Source: UBA6814 sp040753075 (GTDB lineage: Bacteria > Desulfobacterota > Desulfovibrionia > Desulfovibrionales > Desulfovibrionaceae). Taken from it: a DNA stretch of 55,430 nucleotides. The first letter of the stretch is position 1. Every line of letters starts with the position of its first letter. The notes under the pieces were generated by a model. It did no database searches, was not told where the DNA came from, and worked only from the letters and a program-made list of their open reading frames with translations. Location: the NCBI GenBank assembly GCA_040753075.1, contig JBFMHA010000018.1:1-55430 (forward strand), in the 5' to 3' direction. The translations under genes and the position numbers were made by a program. Of the stretch, positions 1 through 8,676 are shown piece after piece.

Positions 1-15
1 TGTCAGAATCTGACA
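1..15. promoter_or_regulatory. 15-bp perfect palindrome
   Basis: TGTCAGA-A-TCTGACA is a perfect dyad around one central base at the very edge of the window. Its size and symmetry fit a repressor operator, but the gene it would serve lies outside the window. Function is inferred only. Confidence 0.3.
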
Positions 16-105
16 GGGGCCCCGTCGTCCTAGAGGCAATCACACCAAGAGATTGCCTTCGCCCTACCGGTCTGTTTCCGTAGCTGATTTAGAGGTCTTC
101 GCTTC

Positions 106-579
106 TCAGCCCTTGGTTTGTCCCTGAGTCTGGCCTGGCGCAGGGACTTGCCGGACTTGGGGCGCCTGGGGCTGTGCGTTGGGCTGGAAGGGCTGTGCCG
201 GAGCCGCCGGACGCTGCGGCTGCTGCTGGTGAGGCGCGGCCTGCGCCTGGCGCTTGGCAGCCCATTCCTGTGCCCGGCGAAGCTTCTCGGCCTCGAAGCA
301 TTTCTGCAGGTAGGTGGGCCGTTCCGCTTTCATTGGAATTTTGTGGTGTCGCTTCAGATACTCGCCAATGTCGCGCCAACTTCCCCCGGCTAAACGGAGG
401 CTGACGATAAGGCAGAAATGCTCGCGCACTGCGGCCCCGACTGCGCCGACTTTCTTGTCCTTGCGAACTTCCTCGAACTTCTTTCTCTGCTCTTCGCTGA
501 GCGTCTGGAAGGGATTCGACTTCTCGTACTGGTCAAGCAAGGCCTTTGTCGCTGGGTCAACTTCCTTCTTTCTCCGCAT
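106..579 (-). CDS. Unrecognised basic protein, possible DNA-binding or mobilisation protein
   Basis: 157 aa. I chose the ATG at 579 because an AAGGAG ribosome site lies 7 bases before it; an in-frame TTG at 603 has none. The first 100 residues are charged and helical, with a helix-turn-helix-like stretch (SWRDIGEYLKRHH, then PTYLQKCF). The last 50 residues are a low-complexity Gln/Pro/Ala tail. The middle resembles small TraK-like or KfrA-like plasmid proteins, but I cannot assign a family. It lies downstream of the integrase on the same strand, in the mobile part of the island. The AT-rich promoter region differs sharply in base composition from the gene. Confidence 0.6.
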   Translation of the reverse strand: MRRKKEVDPATKALLDQYEKSNPFQTLSEEQRKKFEEVRKDKKVGAVGAAVREHFCLIVSLRLAGGSWRDIGEYLKRHHKIPMKAERPTYLQKCFEAEKLRRAQEWAAKRQAQAAPHQQQPQRPAAPAQPFQPNAQPQAPQVRQVPAPGQTQGQTKG

Positions 580-613
580 GTTGTTTCTCCTTTTAGTTTT
601 CAATCTACAAAGC

Positions 614-642
614 TTATTTCATACATGTGTAAAAAAAGTCAA
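614..642 (-). promoter_or_regulatory. Probable sigma-70 promoter of the 106-579 gene
   Basis: On the minus strand TTGACT (637-642) and AAATAA (614-619) are separated by exactly 17 bases, inside an AT-rich stretch of about 160 bp between the integrase and this gene. The start codon follows about 35 bases after the -10 element. Confidence 0.5.
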
Positions 643-764
643 CGTTATTTTTAATTATAAAATAAAAAAATACTTTACTATGTGTGTATATACAATGTTA
701 CTTTCAGCTATTAAGTTCGATTCATTTGTCTTCATTATTATTGCTTTTGATAAAATATCTCAAC

Positions 765-1877
765 TTAGCATCGAAGGTAGTGCTCCGATATGTCTGGGCG
801 CTGATGTCCAAGCTCTTTGCTCACTTGGTAAAGTGCGACTTCCCGGACAACCCCGCTGGCGATAAGTTCGTTCATCCGCGCTTGCGCAAAACTGTGCCGC
901 AAGCCGTGGGATCCGCTGTAATGCTGGCCGGTATGCTGCGCGGCCTCCTTGAGCGCGCGGCCATAGGCGCGGTGTTCGCACAAGTCGCGATTCCTATGGC
1001 GCTGCAGGCCCCATTCGCCGCCGGCAGCCCGGATGGCCGATTCAAGCAGCTTGTACGTCCCCTCCGAGATGTAAATCAGCCTAAATTTTCCGCCCTTCCC
1101 CTCGACATTGAAGGCGCCTTGTACCCCGCGTGTCGGGTGCTGGAGCAATCCGCGTAGGTCATTCTCTCGGATTCGAGACACCTCGCTGATCCGTGCGCCT
1201 CCCTCATGTTGGATTCGTGCTGCCAGGGCAAACTTTTCTGGCTTCTCCCCTTGGACATTCCGGACAAGGGCCTCCGGATCGCGGTAGGCGCGCGCCTCTG
1301 TGCCTTGGCGAAGCCCTTCATCTTTTGCCAAGTCCCGGACGAACTGGATGTCATGGCCGAAGTAAAATGAGTTCGTTGAGGCAAAGCGCTCACTCCAACG
1401 ATTCAGAGCCGTTTCAAGTTTCTCGCAATAGCTTGAATATATGCGGACAGTTTCCATCTTGACGCCCTGGTCAACTTTCGACGCCAGGTAGTCGCGTACG
1501 TGCCCCCCGGTCAGCTCTCGAATATTCCTTATCCCGTGTTCAGACTTGGCGTAGTTGGCCAGTTCTCGCCATACCCGGCGGAGCTCGTCTGCGTGCCGGT
1601 AGCCATGCACTCCCATGTTCTTTCCCAGATTGTGTTTGGTCGCGCTTATGCCCTGCTCGGCCAGTCGGGCCAGTGCGATTTCTTTTGCTTCGTGACGAGA
1701 GCTGCCAATCTTGTCGATTCCGCTGTGGTCGAAGAGGACGGCGACTTGGTGGGTGATGCTGCCGGTTATGAGATGTGTCGTCGTGCGTATGGATCTTGCT
1801 TTCGAAGGTTCATCAGAAGAGCACGTGGTGTCGCCCTCAGCAGCATTAGATTCCTGTGTAGAGTTGTATTCTGACAT
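765..1877 (-). CDS. Tyrosine recombinase (site-specific integrase)
   Basis: 370 aa from the ATG at 1877. Catalytic set seen: Arg229 (in ARISEV), a lysine near 261 (VEGKGGKFR), the HxxR box His324/Arg327 (HGLRHSF), His358 (LGHQRPD) and the nucleophile Tyr367, three residues from the C-terminus. The N-terminal 200 residues are the arm/core-binding part. Start choice is not certain: AAGGAG lies about 22 bases upstream and the frame stays open to 1958. It probably drives integration and excision of the surrounding island, since the island ends at a tRNA-Glu fragment at 14.9 kb; that partnership is inferred. The gene looks intact. Confidence 0.9.
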   Translation of the reverse strand: MSEYNSTQESNAAEGDTTCSSDEPSKARSIRTTTHLITGSITHQVAVLFDHSGIDKIGSSRHEAKEIALARLAEQGISATKHNLGKNMGVHGYRHADELRRVWRELANYAKSEHGIRNIRELTGGHVRDYLASKVDQGVKMETVRIYSSYCEKLETALNRWSERFASTNSFYFGHDIQFVRDLAKDEGLRQGTEARAYRDPEALVRNVQGEKPEKFALAARIQHEGGARISEVSRIRENDLRGLLQHPTRGVQGAFNVEGKGGKFRLIYISEGTYKLLESAIRAAGGEWGLQRHRNRDLCEHRAYGRALKEAAQHTGQHYSGSHGLRHSFAQARMNELIASGVVREVALYQVSKELGHQRPDISEHYLRC

Positions 1878-2780
1878 GGCGGCCTCACGCGCCTGGATTT
1901 CTCCTTGCGGCGTCCTTTCTGGATTTTCAAAAGGTAATGCTGACGGATGTGGGTACAACAGGCTCTAAGCCCGCTCGTGCAGCTGCACGAGGTTGCGACT
2001 TACCTTATGGTGCCCCCCAAACCGGGCGCCATGTCGCGGTGCCGGCGCATTCCCGGCGTTTATCGTTTCTCCCGTCCGGGAGTTAGGCCTGCTCGAATTT
2101 TGGCCGAGCAGGTGACCCGCCTTGCCGCCGCCCCTTTTCGGGGCGGGGCGTCGCGGCAGCCTCCTTGGAGGCGTTTCTGTGTTGGTCATGATTTTGCGGT
2201 TACCGCGCGCTTGACCAGTGCGCCAATCTTCGGGGGCTGAAGGCCCCGGGTAGGCAAGGCCCACCACCAATTTTGACCCGCAAGCAGGACGGCCGGCTGA
2301 GCCGGCCGAACGCTTGTCGAAGGAAAGCGAGATGGCGCGACAAGTTGCCGCGTGATGTCGCTGTCCTTCGAGTGTCTCTGTTCATGGCCTTTGTACTCTG
2401 CCAGGCCCCCCCGTACCTCCCCGCGCTGCCGCGCGGGGCGTCCCCCCACTGGCCGCGGGGGGACGAAGAAACTGGTTCGGCCCGGTGGGCCTCACCTTAA
2501 AGGTATTGGGGCCTTGCTTATCCATTGTTCCAGCATAGCTATCTTTATCAATGAAGCAAGGCCCCTCATCAACTCCCGTTTAAGTGGGACTTAAACGGGA
2601 GTTGCCTAAGCATCTAAGTTGTTTATTAATTTATAACGCGAGATAAAGAAAATTTTTCTTTGTTTTTTTGTGCAATTTAATGTATATTAATTTCATATTT
2701 GTCATCAATAGGCAAAGTAATGCTATTAAACTATGCAACAAATGAGCATAAAAAAAGACAACTAGTGAGGAGTTTTCGGC
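1878..2780. other. Non-coding, hairpin-rich region with an AT-rich end
   Basis: No convincing gene. GC-rich hairpins lie at 2290-2308 (8-bp arms, 3-base loop) and 2419-2438 (8-bp arms, 4-base loop). A 15-bp-arm inverted repeat at 2571-2603 is followed by about 170 bp of AT-rich DNA holding the palindrome AAAGAAAA-T-TTTTCTTT (2645-2661). This layout next to an integrase resembles a transfer or replication origin or a recombination control region, but nothing proves that. A small minus-strand frame (1965-2189) lacks a ribosome site. Confidence 0.5.
2571..2603. repeat. Perfect inverted repeat, 15-bp arms
   Basis: AACTCCCGTTTAAGT, a GGG spacer, then the exact reverse complement. No T-run follows on either strand, so a binding or processing site is as likely as a terminator. 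It marks the sharp switch from GC-rich to AT-rich sequence before the 2781 gene. Confidence 0.65.
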
Positions 2781-3380
2781 ATGTATAGATACAATGTTGA
2801 TACAATGAATTTACTTTCCAAGCCTATTTGTGAGAGTAATAGAAAAACACTTGTAAAATGGTTTTCAGAGCAGCCTGAAAGTATCAAAATAGCACTCATT
2901 GTAAAATTCTGGAAAAAGATATTTCCAAGATATGACTTCACTTCGCCTGGAGAGATCAAGCCGGAAGCGATTTTTGCCGCCCTGTGTCGCGCACTCGAAG
3001 AAGCGTATCGCCTAGTTGAGACAGAGCGCATTAAGAGCCCCAAAATTCATCATTTGGCAGAGAAGCATAATCTTGCCATAGCTAAAGCAATAGCTGCTGC
3101 AAGGCCAAAGGGTGGGCGCAAGAAGGCTAACAAGCGAGAAAATTTGTGGGCGCATTTGGCTCTTATAAGGAAAATGCGAGAAGAAGATGGATTGTCTTTC
3201 AGCATTATAACCGCTTATATAAATCAAAATATTCCAGAGTATCGGCGTTCAAAGAAACATAACATTACACCTCAATATTTGAGCAAGGTGTATCACCTGA
3301 TGGTCATGGACGATGACTTTGGGATTCGTATGGGGGGCTCAATTCAAGCCAAAAAGGGCGATCGCCCAAATCAGGAATAG
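2781..3380 (+). CDS. Unrecognised protein, possible DNA-binding
   Basis: 199 aa, ATG start with GTGAGGAG 8 bases upstream. The N-terminus is lower in GC than the chromosomal genes. A basic linker (PKGGRKKANKR, about residues 110-120) is followed by a helical segment ending ITPQYLSKVYHLM that recalls the helix-turn-helix segment of the 106-579 protein. It is followed 9 bases later by the coiled-coil gene at 3390, with which it probably forms an operon. No family recognised. A plasmid/ICE-type accessory role is inferred from context. Confidence 0.6.
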   Translation: MYRYNVDTMNLLSKPICESNRKTLVKWFSEQPESIKIALIVKFWKKIFPRYDFTSPGEIKPEAIFAALCRALEEAYRLVETERIKSPKIHHLAEKHNLAIAKAIAAARPKGGRKKANKRENLWAHLALIRKMREEDGLSFSIITAYINQNIPEYRRSKKHNITPQYLSKVYHLMVMDDDFGIRMGGSIQAKKGDRPNQE

Positions 3381-3389
3381 GAGCAGATC

Positions 3390-4010
3390 GTGTTCACCAA
3401 GAAAGCAGAGTTGGCCGCTGCCCAAGCTGAGTTGGAAGGGGCCAGGCGGTCGATTGAGCAGTTGACCGAGGATAACCGGCTGTTGTGCGAATGGGGGGGT
3501 GAGTTCAAGCGCGCGCACGATGAATTGGCGGATATACTTGGAGCTAAAGCGCGGGATCTTGACGAAGCGAAGGAGACAATCAGGCGGTTGACCGCTGAGC
3601 GTGTTACTTCGGCGCAGGCGGCCGAGGCAATCAGGACCGCTCAGGAAGAAAAGGATGCGTTTATCCAAGATGTTAGCGGCAAGTACGAAAAAGCGAAGGT
3701 CGAGATGGAGAGGGCCTTTACGGCAAAAGCTGCTGAACTGGATGCGGCAAAAGCTCAGATCGAGGCCCGGATTCAGGCGTTGGAAACTAAGCATCGAGCG
3801 AATGTGGTGGAGCTTGAAGCACTTCGACGAAAGCTGAATTCAAAGAAAGAGATCATCCGAGTGCTTAAGAGAAAACTAGATGAAGCGCACGGTCGGCGAA
3901 TCGCGGGAATCCGAAGAGTCCGCGGAGAGCAGGCCGCTGAGAGGATGGCCAATCGTCTGAAACTGGACTGCGAGAAGCTCGACAATGCAATTCAAGATGC
4001 GCGCTCATAG
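3390..4010 (+). CDS. Predicted coiled-coil protein
   Basis: 206 aa from a GTG at 3390, with GGAATAGGAG just upstream. Nearly the whole length is heptad-like Ala/Glu/Lys/Arg-rich helix (repeats such as AELAAAQAELEGARR, AKAAELDAAKAQIEARI), with no globular domain and no membrane segment. The C-terminal half becomes strongly basic (ELEALRRKL onwards). It sits between the 2781 and 4025 genes with 9- and 14-base gaps, so co-transcription is likely. It could be KfrA-like or a structural partner of the neighbours; similarity of coiled coils carries little information. Confidence 0.65.
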   Translation: MFTKKAELAAAQAELEGARRSIEQLTEDNRLLCEWGGEFKRAHDELADILGAKARDLDEAKETIRRLTAERVTSAQAAEAIRTAQEEKDAFIQDVSGKYEKAKVEMERAFTAKAAELDAAKAQIEARIQALETKHRANVVELEALRRKLNSKKEIIRVLKRKLDEAHGRRIAGIRRVRGEQAAERMANRLKLDCEKLDNAIQDARS

Positions 4011-4024
4011 CGGACAGGAAAAAC

Positions 4025-4693
4025 ATGGATCAGAATGAATTTATTACACTCAACTTGAACTGTTTGTTTAACGGCAAGAACTTTTCTCTCCATGGTCACC
4101 ATGGGGTTCAGCGAGATCGAGGGAAACTACCTCGCTTGTGGTTCTGGACTGTGTTGGAAGTGCGTCTACAAGATGACAGCAGGCGTTACTTCCTACTGAA
4201 TTCGGTGGATCCACTTGTTTGGATTTACCAGCAATGTGATTCGTTCAGGCATAGGGCTTTGCCCAATGTTGAAGTCTGCCACAAATTCAGCGCGCCCCGG
4301 ATCACCCCAGCGGCGACCATAAAGTGGCCGACGCGTTGGCTAGTTAGCAGATCCGATGAGTGGTGGATCACTGCATTTTTTTGGTTTGAGCGAATCGCCA
4401 GAGGGAGGCGAAACTATCTCTGCAGCAGATTCGAGCTCAACCCACTTGCTGAACCTGTGCGTCTGATTTCGACCGAGAACGTACGGAACGCTGAGCGAAA
4501 TGTTATCTCCAGGAGTGGACTCGATACCCTTCATTTTGGGCATAAAGAGGTAACCCTGGAACAGGCTGCCTTCGACTTGGCCAGGTTCAATCGGTACACT
4601 GACAAGGCGCGTGCTGCACGCCGCGATGCAGAATATCAGAGGAAAGTCGGGAAAGGACGGATCGAAAACGCAGCGCGGCAGTCAGTAGGCTGA
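4025..4693 (+). CDS. Unrecognised protein
   Basis: 222 aa; ATG after CGGACAGGAAAAAC. Rich in Trp, Arg and Phe (PTRWLVSRSDEWWITAFFWF near residues 100-120) with a basic helical C-terminus (ARAARRDAEYQRKVGKG). No signal peptide or membrane segment. It is the third gene of the 2781-3390-4025 run. About 290 bp without a credible gene follow. I do not recognise it; the pattern of an aromatic body and basic tail would suit a nucleic-acid-binding protein, which is only a guess. Confidence 0.55.
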   Translation: MDQNEFITLNLNCLFNGKNFSLHGHHGVQRDRGKLPRLWFWTVLEVRLQDDSRRYFLLNSVDPLVWIYQQCDSFRHRALPNVEVCHKFSAPRITPAATIKWPTRWLVSRSDEWWITAFFWFERIARGRRNYLCSRFELNPLAEPVRLISTENVRNAERNVISRSGLDTLHFGHKEVTLEQAAFDLARFNRYTDKARAARRDAEYQRKVGKGRIENAARQSVG

Positions 4694-4945
4694 ACCGAAA
4701 AAGCGATACCTAGGTGGGTCTCGTGGATCAGGAGGTTGCCGCGTCCTACGGCCAATGCCAACCTCGCAGGATCACACTTAGATTGGAACGAGAGAAACGG
4801 GAACGGCGGGAAAATGGAAACGCCGAGCGGCTACCTTCGTGCAGCGTTTCCTTGAGGCAAAGAGCGCGGCCACATCCGGTATCACCCGGAATCTACGCCT
4901 CCCTCAAGGACCTGTGGTAGGTATGGAAGCTCTGTGTCTCCCGTG

Positions 4946-4963
4946 ATAATGGTCGTTCATTAT
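4946..4963. promoter_or_regulatory. Small dyad upstream of the 4981 gene
   Basis: ATAATG-GTCGTT-CATTAT, six-base perfect arms, ends 17 bases before the start codon at 4981 and overlaps the region where a promoter or leader would lie. Possible operator. Confidence 0.3.
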
Positions 4964-4980
4964 TCTAGGGAGGCGCCGCC

Positions 4981-5394
4981 ATGCTCAAGCCGTTCGACCA
5001 GAAGACCGCCAAGTACAAAGGTCCAAGCAAGAGGGACAAGCAGCATAACCTGTGGTCCGTCCGCTCTCTGCCCAAGCCAAAGGGACCTGCCGAATCCCTG
5101 GAACGGCATAACCTGCGCGAGATCGCCGTTCAGTGGACTCCTGAGGCCAAGAAGATGGATCTCCCCCTGGTGGCCGTCCTGCGCGAACGCTGTGCGGCTC
5201 TGGCCGGGACCCTGGGCAATCGGCATGGGCACGTCTTTGCAGAGATGAGGAAGCGAGGCCTGAACTATCCGAGCGACGTGGCGGCTTATCTCGTGCTCAA
5301 CGAGTTGGACAAGAAGGGGACCAGGGAGACGCCCGGCTATCGGCTCAAGGTGCTGGATTTCGGGATTGGGGCGCTGGTGGAGGGGAAGAACTGA
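4981..5394 (+). CDS. Unrecognised small protein
   Basis: 137 aa, ATG preceded by AGGGAGGCGCCGCC. Soluble, basic N-terminus (YKGPSKRDKQHNLW), a helical middle (LVAVLRERCAALAG) and a C-terminal part with YPSDVAAYLVLNELDKKG. It starts a compact group of three genes (gaps of 5 and 10 bases) encoding 137-, 74- and 54-aa proteins, the last a membrane protein. Nothing identifies the function. Small gene trains of this kind are common in integrated elements. Confidence 0.6.
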   Translation: MLKPFDQKTAKYKGPSKRDKQHNLWSVRSLPKPKGPAESLERHNLREIAVQWTPEAKKMDLPLVAVLRERCAALAGTLGNRHGHVFAEMRKRGLNYPSDVAAYLVLNELDKKGTRETPGYRLKVLDFGIGALVEGKN

Positions 5395-5399
5395 CCGCC

Positions 5400-5624
5400 A
5401 TGCGTAAGGTTGGCAGGTACGGCGAGGTGAAGCCATGGGAGAAAATGCGCGTCACCCGCAGGGCGTACATGCGCATGCGCCCGTGGGAGGGAACCGGCCT
5501 GACGCGGGAGAAGTTCGAGCAAGTTGTGGTGGACCTGCCAGACGATGTATTCAGCATCATCCATGAGGACGTGCAGGCCGAGCTACTGACACAGGCCCTC
5601 TTCAAGCTGGACCGAGTGGATTGA
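5400..5624 (+). CDS. Unrecognised small protein
   Basis: 74 aa, ATG 5 bases after the stop of the previous gene. Basic N-terminus (MRKVGRYGEVKPWEKMRVTRRAYMRMRPW) and an acidic C-terminal helix (FEQVVVDLPDDVFSIIHEDVQ). Spacing to both neighbours suggests translational coupling. No family recognised. Confidence 0.5.
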   Translation: MRKVGRYGEVKPWEKMRVTRRAYMRMRPWEGTGLTREKFEQVVVDLPDDVFSIIHEDVQAELLTQALFKLDRVD

Positions 5625-5634
5625 CACAGCCGCC

Positions 5635-5799
5635 ATGCCCTCGACCACCTTGCTGATCATCTCCATTCTCGCCTTGGTAGTGGCCCTGGTGCTTTTACTC
5701 AAACGTGGGCCGCGCAGACGGGGCCGATACGGCCTCAAGTTGGATTTCCGCAAGGCCAAGGAACAGGAGAGTCGGAAAAGGTCCGACCTTCGAGCCTGA
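5635..5799 (+). CDS. Small single-pass membrane protein
   Basis: 54 aa. Residues 4-22 form one clear membrane helix (TTLLIISILALVVALVLLL) followed at once by KRGPRRRGR, so the C-terminus is expected in the cytoplasm. It starts 10 bases after the 74-aa gene and ends in a region of weak hairpins (for example 5815-5821 with 5838-5844) between convergent genes. Function unknown. Confidence 0.5.
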   Translation: MPSTTLLIISILALVVALVLLLKRGPRRRGRYGLKLDFRKAKEQESRKRSDLRA

Positions 5800-5917
5800 T
5801 CCTTAACCAAGCCGTTGTCCAACATGGTAGACCTTGCTGGACAAAATTGGGCTGTCTGGTCCCAATAGGGGACTACGTCAGCCGAAAGGATGTGATCCTT
5901 GCCTTCATTCATCTCGT

Positions 5918-6409
5918 TTATGCCCCCCCTCCCTCAGGCCACGGAGCAAAAACCTCCTCCCACCCGAACTCCTCGCTGAACTTCTCTCCCTGGATCACCA
6001 CGGTCCGGTGGAACGTGAGCCCGGGGGCCATGCGTCGGCAACTGGTCGCGAGCCCCTCCCGGTCAACGTGCTGGTCCACCCGGGCCAGCGACGGGCCAAG
6101 GAAGGTCAGCAGGCGCTGCCGGCCACCTGCCAGCGATACCGGCGAGCCGGACAGGACATGGAAGGAGCCCAGCCGGTAGCGCTCCATGAGGTCATGGACC
6201 AGGCCCCTCCAGGTGAGGCAGACGAGGGCCTGCCAGGCGGTCCTCCCGTGCAGGAGCAGCAAGCCCAGAAAGAGATTGTCTCCTGGGGAGTCGCCCAGGA
6301 GGGTCACCCCGTGCAGCATGCCCAGACACCGCATGACGATTCGCCCTGTGGTCCCGCCCGGGGCATAAACCCCTTCCAGCAGCCGCTCTTCCAGCAATCC
6401 GCTTCGCAT
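5918..6409 (-). CDS. Unrecognised protein encoded behind the AAA ATPase
   Basis: 163 aa, ATG at 6409, 15 bases after the stop of the AAA gene; the ribosome site (GGCTGGAAG) is weak, which suggests coupling. Hydrophobic stretches (MLHGVTLLGD, NLFLGLLLLHG) are too short to be clear membrane segments. The C-terminal part (FHRTVVIQGEKFSEEFGWEEVF) looks like a beta-hairpin. It is the last gene of the ClpP-like/AAA operon, so it may be an adaptor, substrate or inhibitor of that pair. No homologue recognised. Confidence 0.6.
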   Translation of the reverse strand: MRSGLLEERLLEGVYAPGGTTGRIVMRCLGMLHGVTLLGDSPGDNLFLGLLLLHGRTAWQALVCLTWRGLVHDLMERYRLGSFHVLSGSPVSLAGGRQRLLTFLGPSLARVDQHVDREGLATSCRRMAPGLTFHRTVVIQGEKFSEEFGWEEVFAPWPEGGGA

Positions 6410-6424
6410 CTTCCAGCCCCGCGC

Positions 6425-8671
6425 TCAGGCCGGCCGGCCCGCGCCGAACAGCAGGAGCGGCGTCTTCGCGTACCGATGGATGGCCTCTTCAAGGTGGTTG
6501 AGGACGGTATTTTCCCGTCCGTCATTGACCAAGGCTGCAATGCGCGCCTGCCTGGCGACCAGGGCGATCTGGGCCAGATGCATAGGATGACGCTCGGCCA
6601 GGGCGACCAGGGCCTCTTCCGGGCAGCGGACCGGGTGCAGGTGTTCCTCCCAACACCGCATCTGCACCTCCTCCGGCGGCAATCCCAGGTGCAGGGCGTA
6701 GTGGATGCCCGCGGGAAGCGGCGCCTTCCGGAAGCGAGGGGCCACGAGGAATACGATGTCCTTCGCCTCCTCGACCCGCTGCAGCAGTTCGGCCACGCTG
6801 CGGTCGTTCCCCGCCCCGGTAAGCTGCGCCTCGATCTTGCCCTCGGCGTCCGTGAGCAGCAGGATTGCCCGGCAGCCGGTGAAGGGCGCAAAGGCCAGAT
6901 GCAGGGGATCAATCTTTTCCTGTGTGGCCGGGTCGAACTCGTGCCGGCGTGTGTTGCACAGATCAGTCAGGGTGAAGCGTCGCACCCGGAACCCCGCATC
7001 CGCGGCCACGGCCTCCGCAGCCAGGGTGCTGGTCGCCAAGTCCGAGCTGCAGAACAGGAGCCCTCCCCCCACCTCCGACTCCCATAGCCTCCCCACGTTG
7101 CGGACCAGGTTGCGCAGCCGCCTCTTGTCCTGGATGCGCAATGGAAGGCCCTCGACGCTCCCACGGGGAATCTCGGCCGCCCCCAGCCCGGCCTGGAGGT
7201 AGATATGGTTGGCCTGGTATTCCGCGGCGCGGGCTATGGCCTCGCGGCCCAGCACGGGCGCGCCGGCCGTGTCCGCGGCCAGGGCCTCGTTGATGGCCAT
7301 GACCAGGGTGTTCTTGATCTGGCCGCCGGTGAAGACGAAGGCCCGGGCCAGGTCGTCCAGGTCCACGTCCTGGGCCAGGGCCACGGAGGGGGGCACCAGG
7401 GCCCGCCAGATCCTCGCGCGCTGCGTCTCGCCCGGGATGGGGAAGTGCAGCTTGAGGGAGATGCGCCGGTCCAGGGCCGGGTCCAGCCGGTTGGCCCGGT
7501 TGGTGGTCAGGATGGTGATGCAGGCGGCCTTCTCGATCTCGGTGAGGAGCAGCCGGCTGGACGGCGTGTTGCCGCTGAACAGGTCGTCGCATTCGTCGAA
7601 GAACACGATGCCGCCGGACAGCCGGGCCTCCTTGAACGCGTACCGGATGAGGTCCTCCATATCCACATCGTGCCGGTCGGCCGCGCCCACCCGCACGTTC
7701 AGCAGGCCCTTACCCAGGCGCCGGGCCAGGGCGTGGGCCAGCATGGTCTTGCCCGTGCCCGAGGCCCCGTGGAAGAAGAGGGTCAGCCCGGTGCCGTACC
7801 CGTAGAACGATTCCAGCTCCAACTCCCGGCGGCGGGCCTCTTGCATCGAATAGTTCACCACATGGCGGATCACTTCGGCCTTGAGACCCTCGGGAAGCAC
7901 CACCTGCTCAAGGTTCACCGTGCCCTGCTCCCGGGTGACAAACTTGAGCGCCCCGGCGTAGGTGTTGTCGTCGCCCACCAGGAAGTCCACGATGCGCTGG
8001 TGCAGCCAGAACGTCTCGTCCAGGATGCCGCAGAACTCGTTGTAGCCGTTGAAGGGACGGTAGAGAATCTCGTACTGGACCAGCCGTGCGTCCATGCTGA
8101 AATACCGGCGCAGTTCGATCTGCTCCCGGAAGTCCCTGCCCAGGAGGGACAGGAGCAGCCCCACCTTCATCCCCCCGTGCCAGTGCTCGTCGTCCTCCAG
8201 GAAGGCGGATTGGATGAGCTCCCGGTGCTGCCGGGAGGTGCTGCTGGCGAACAGGAGCAGGACCACGTCCCGCTCGAAGGGCTCCAGGCCGTAGCTTTCG
8301 CAGAAGTCGAGGAAGTGCAGGGGGATGCCCGACCGGCGGCAGAGCTCTTCGCGCCGCTTGATGCACCAGCGCACGTCGGCCAGGTACTTCTCCACCTGCT
8401 CCAGGGTCATCAGCTCCAGGTGGCCGAAGTAGCGGGCCGCCTCCTCCCGCCGCACGGGGTTCGCGGCCGGAAGCCCGGCCAGGGCCCTCCGCCGCCAAGC
8501 CATCCCCAGCATCACCCGGGCCTCGTGCTCCAGGGCCTGGATGTGGTCCAGGTTGTCCAGAAAGGGCTTGTTCATGTGCTGGAACCCGCTCCAGACCGGT
8601 ACAGCCGGCACGTTCTGCGCCGCGGGCTCCTCCGCCGCGCGCCCGGGCGCGTCCTTGACCGCGGTGGCCAT
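6425..8671 (-). CDS. AAA+ ATPase with N-terminal winged-helix-type region
   Basis: 748 aa from the ATG at 8671, which has GGGAGG 8-9 bases upstream; a GTG at 8680 overlaps the stop of the ClpP-like gene and is possible. Residues 120-260 (YGLEPFERDVVLLLFA onwards) look like the winged-helix N-terminal region of a class of bacterial AAA proteins, some encoded beside extracellular contractile injection systems. The first AAA domain is complete: Walker A GASGTGKT 302-309, Walker B IVFFDE 355-360, sensor TTNR, arginine finger DRR near 402, sensor-2-like FTGGQIKN. A second AAA-like fold (about 530-680) has lost its motifs (CSSDLATST, LLTDAEG). I see no ClpX/ClpA-type IGF docking loop, so direct docking to the peptidase is not shown. 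Confidence 0.85.
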   Translation of the reverse strand: MATAVKDAPGRAAEEPAAQNVPAVPVWSGFQHMNKPFLDNLDHIQALEHEARVMLGMAWRRRALAGLPAANPVRREEAARYFGHLELMTLEQVEKYLADVRWCIKRREELCRRSGIPLHFLDFCESYGLEPFERDVVLLLFASSTSRQHRELIQSAFLEDDEHWHGGMKVGLLLSLLGRDFREQIELRRYFSMDARLVQYEILYRPFNGYNEFCGILDETFWLHQRIVDFLVGDDNTYAGALKFVTREQGTVNLEQVVLPEGLKAEVIRHVVNYSMQEARRRELELESFYGYGTGLTLFFHGASGTGKTMLAHALARRLGKGLLNVRVGAADRHDVDMEDLIRYAFKEARLSGGIVFFDECDDLFSGNTPSSRLLLTEIEKAACITILTTNRANRLDPALDRRISLKLHFPIPGETQRARIWRALVPPSVALAQDVDLDDLARAFVFTGGQIKNTLVMAINEALAADTAGAPVLGREAIARAAEYQANHIYLQAGLGAAEIPRGSVEGLPLRIQDKRRLRNLVRNVGRLWESEVGGGLLFCSSDLATSTLAAEAVAADAGFRVRRFTLTDLCNTRRHEFDPATQEKIDPLHLAFAPFTGCRAILLLTDAEGKIEAQLTGAGNDRSVAELLQRVEEAKDIVFLVAPRFRKAPLPAGIHYALHLGLPPEEVQMRCWEEHLHPVRCPEEALVALAERHPMHLAQIALVARQARIAALVNDGRENTVLNHLEEAIHRYAKTPLLLFGAGRPA

Positions 8672-8676
8672 GGCCC

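Noticed and set aside
1965..2189. Small minus-strand frame in the hairpin region
   Set aside because: No ribosome site, basic low-complexity product, and it runs through hairpins.
4714..4920. 68-codon plus-strand frame
   Set aside because: No start with a ribosome site, no recognisable fold; reads as intergenic.
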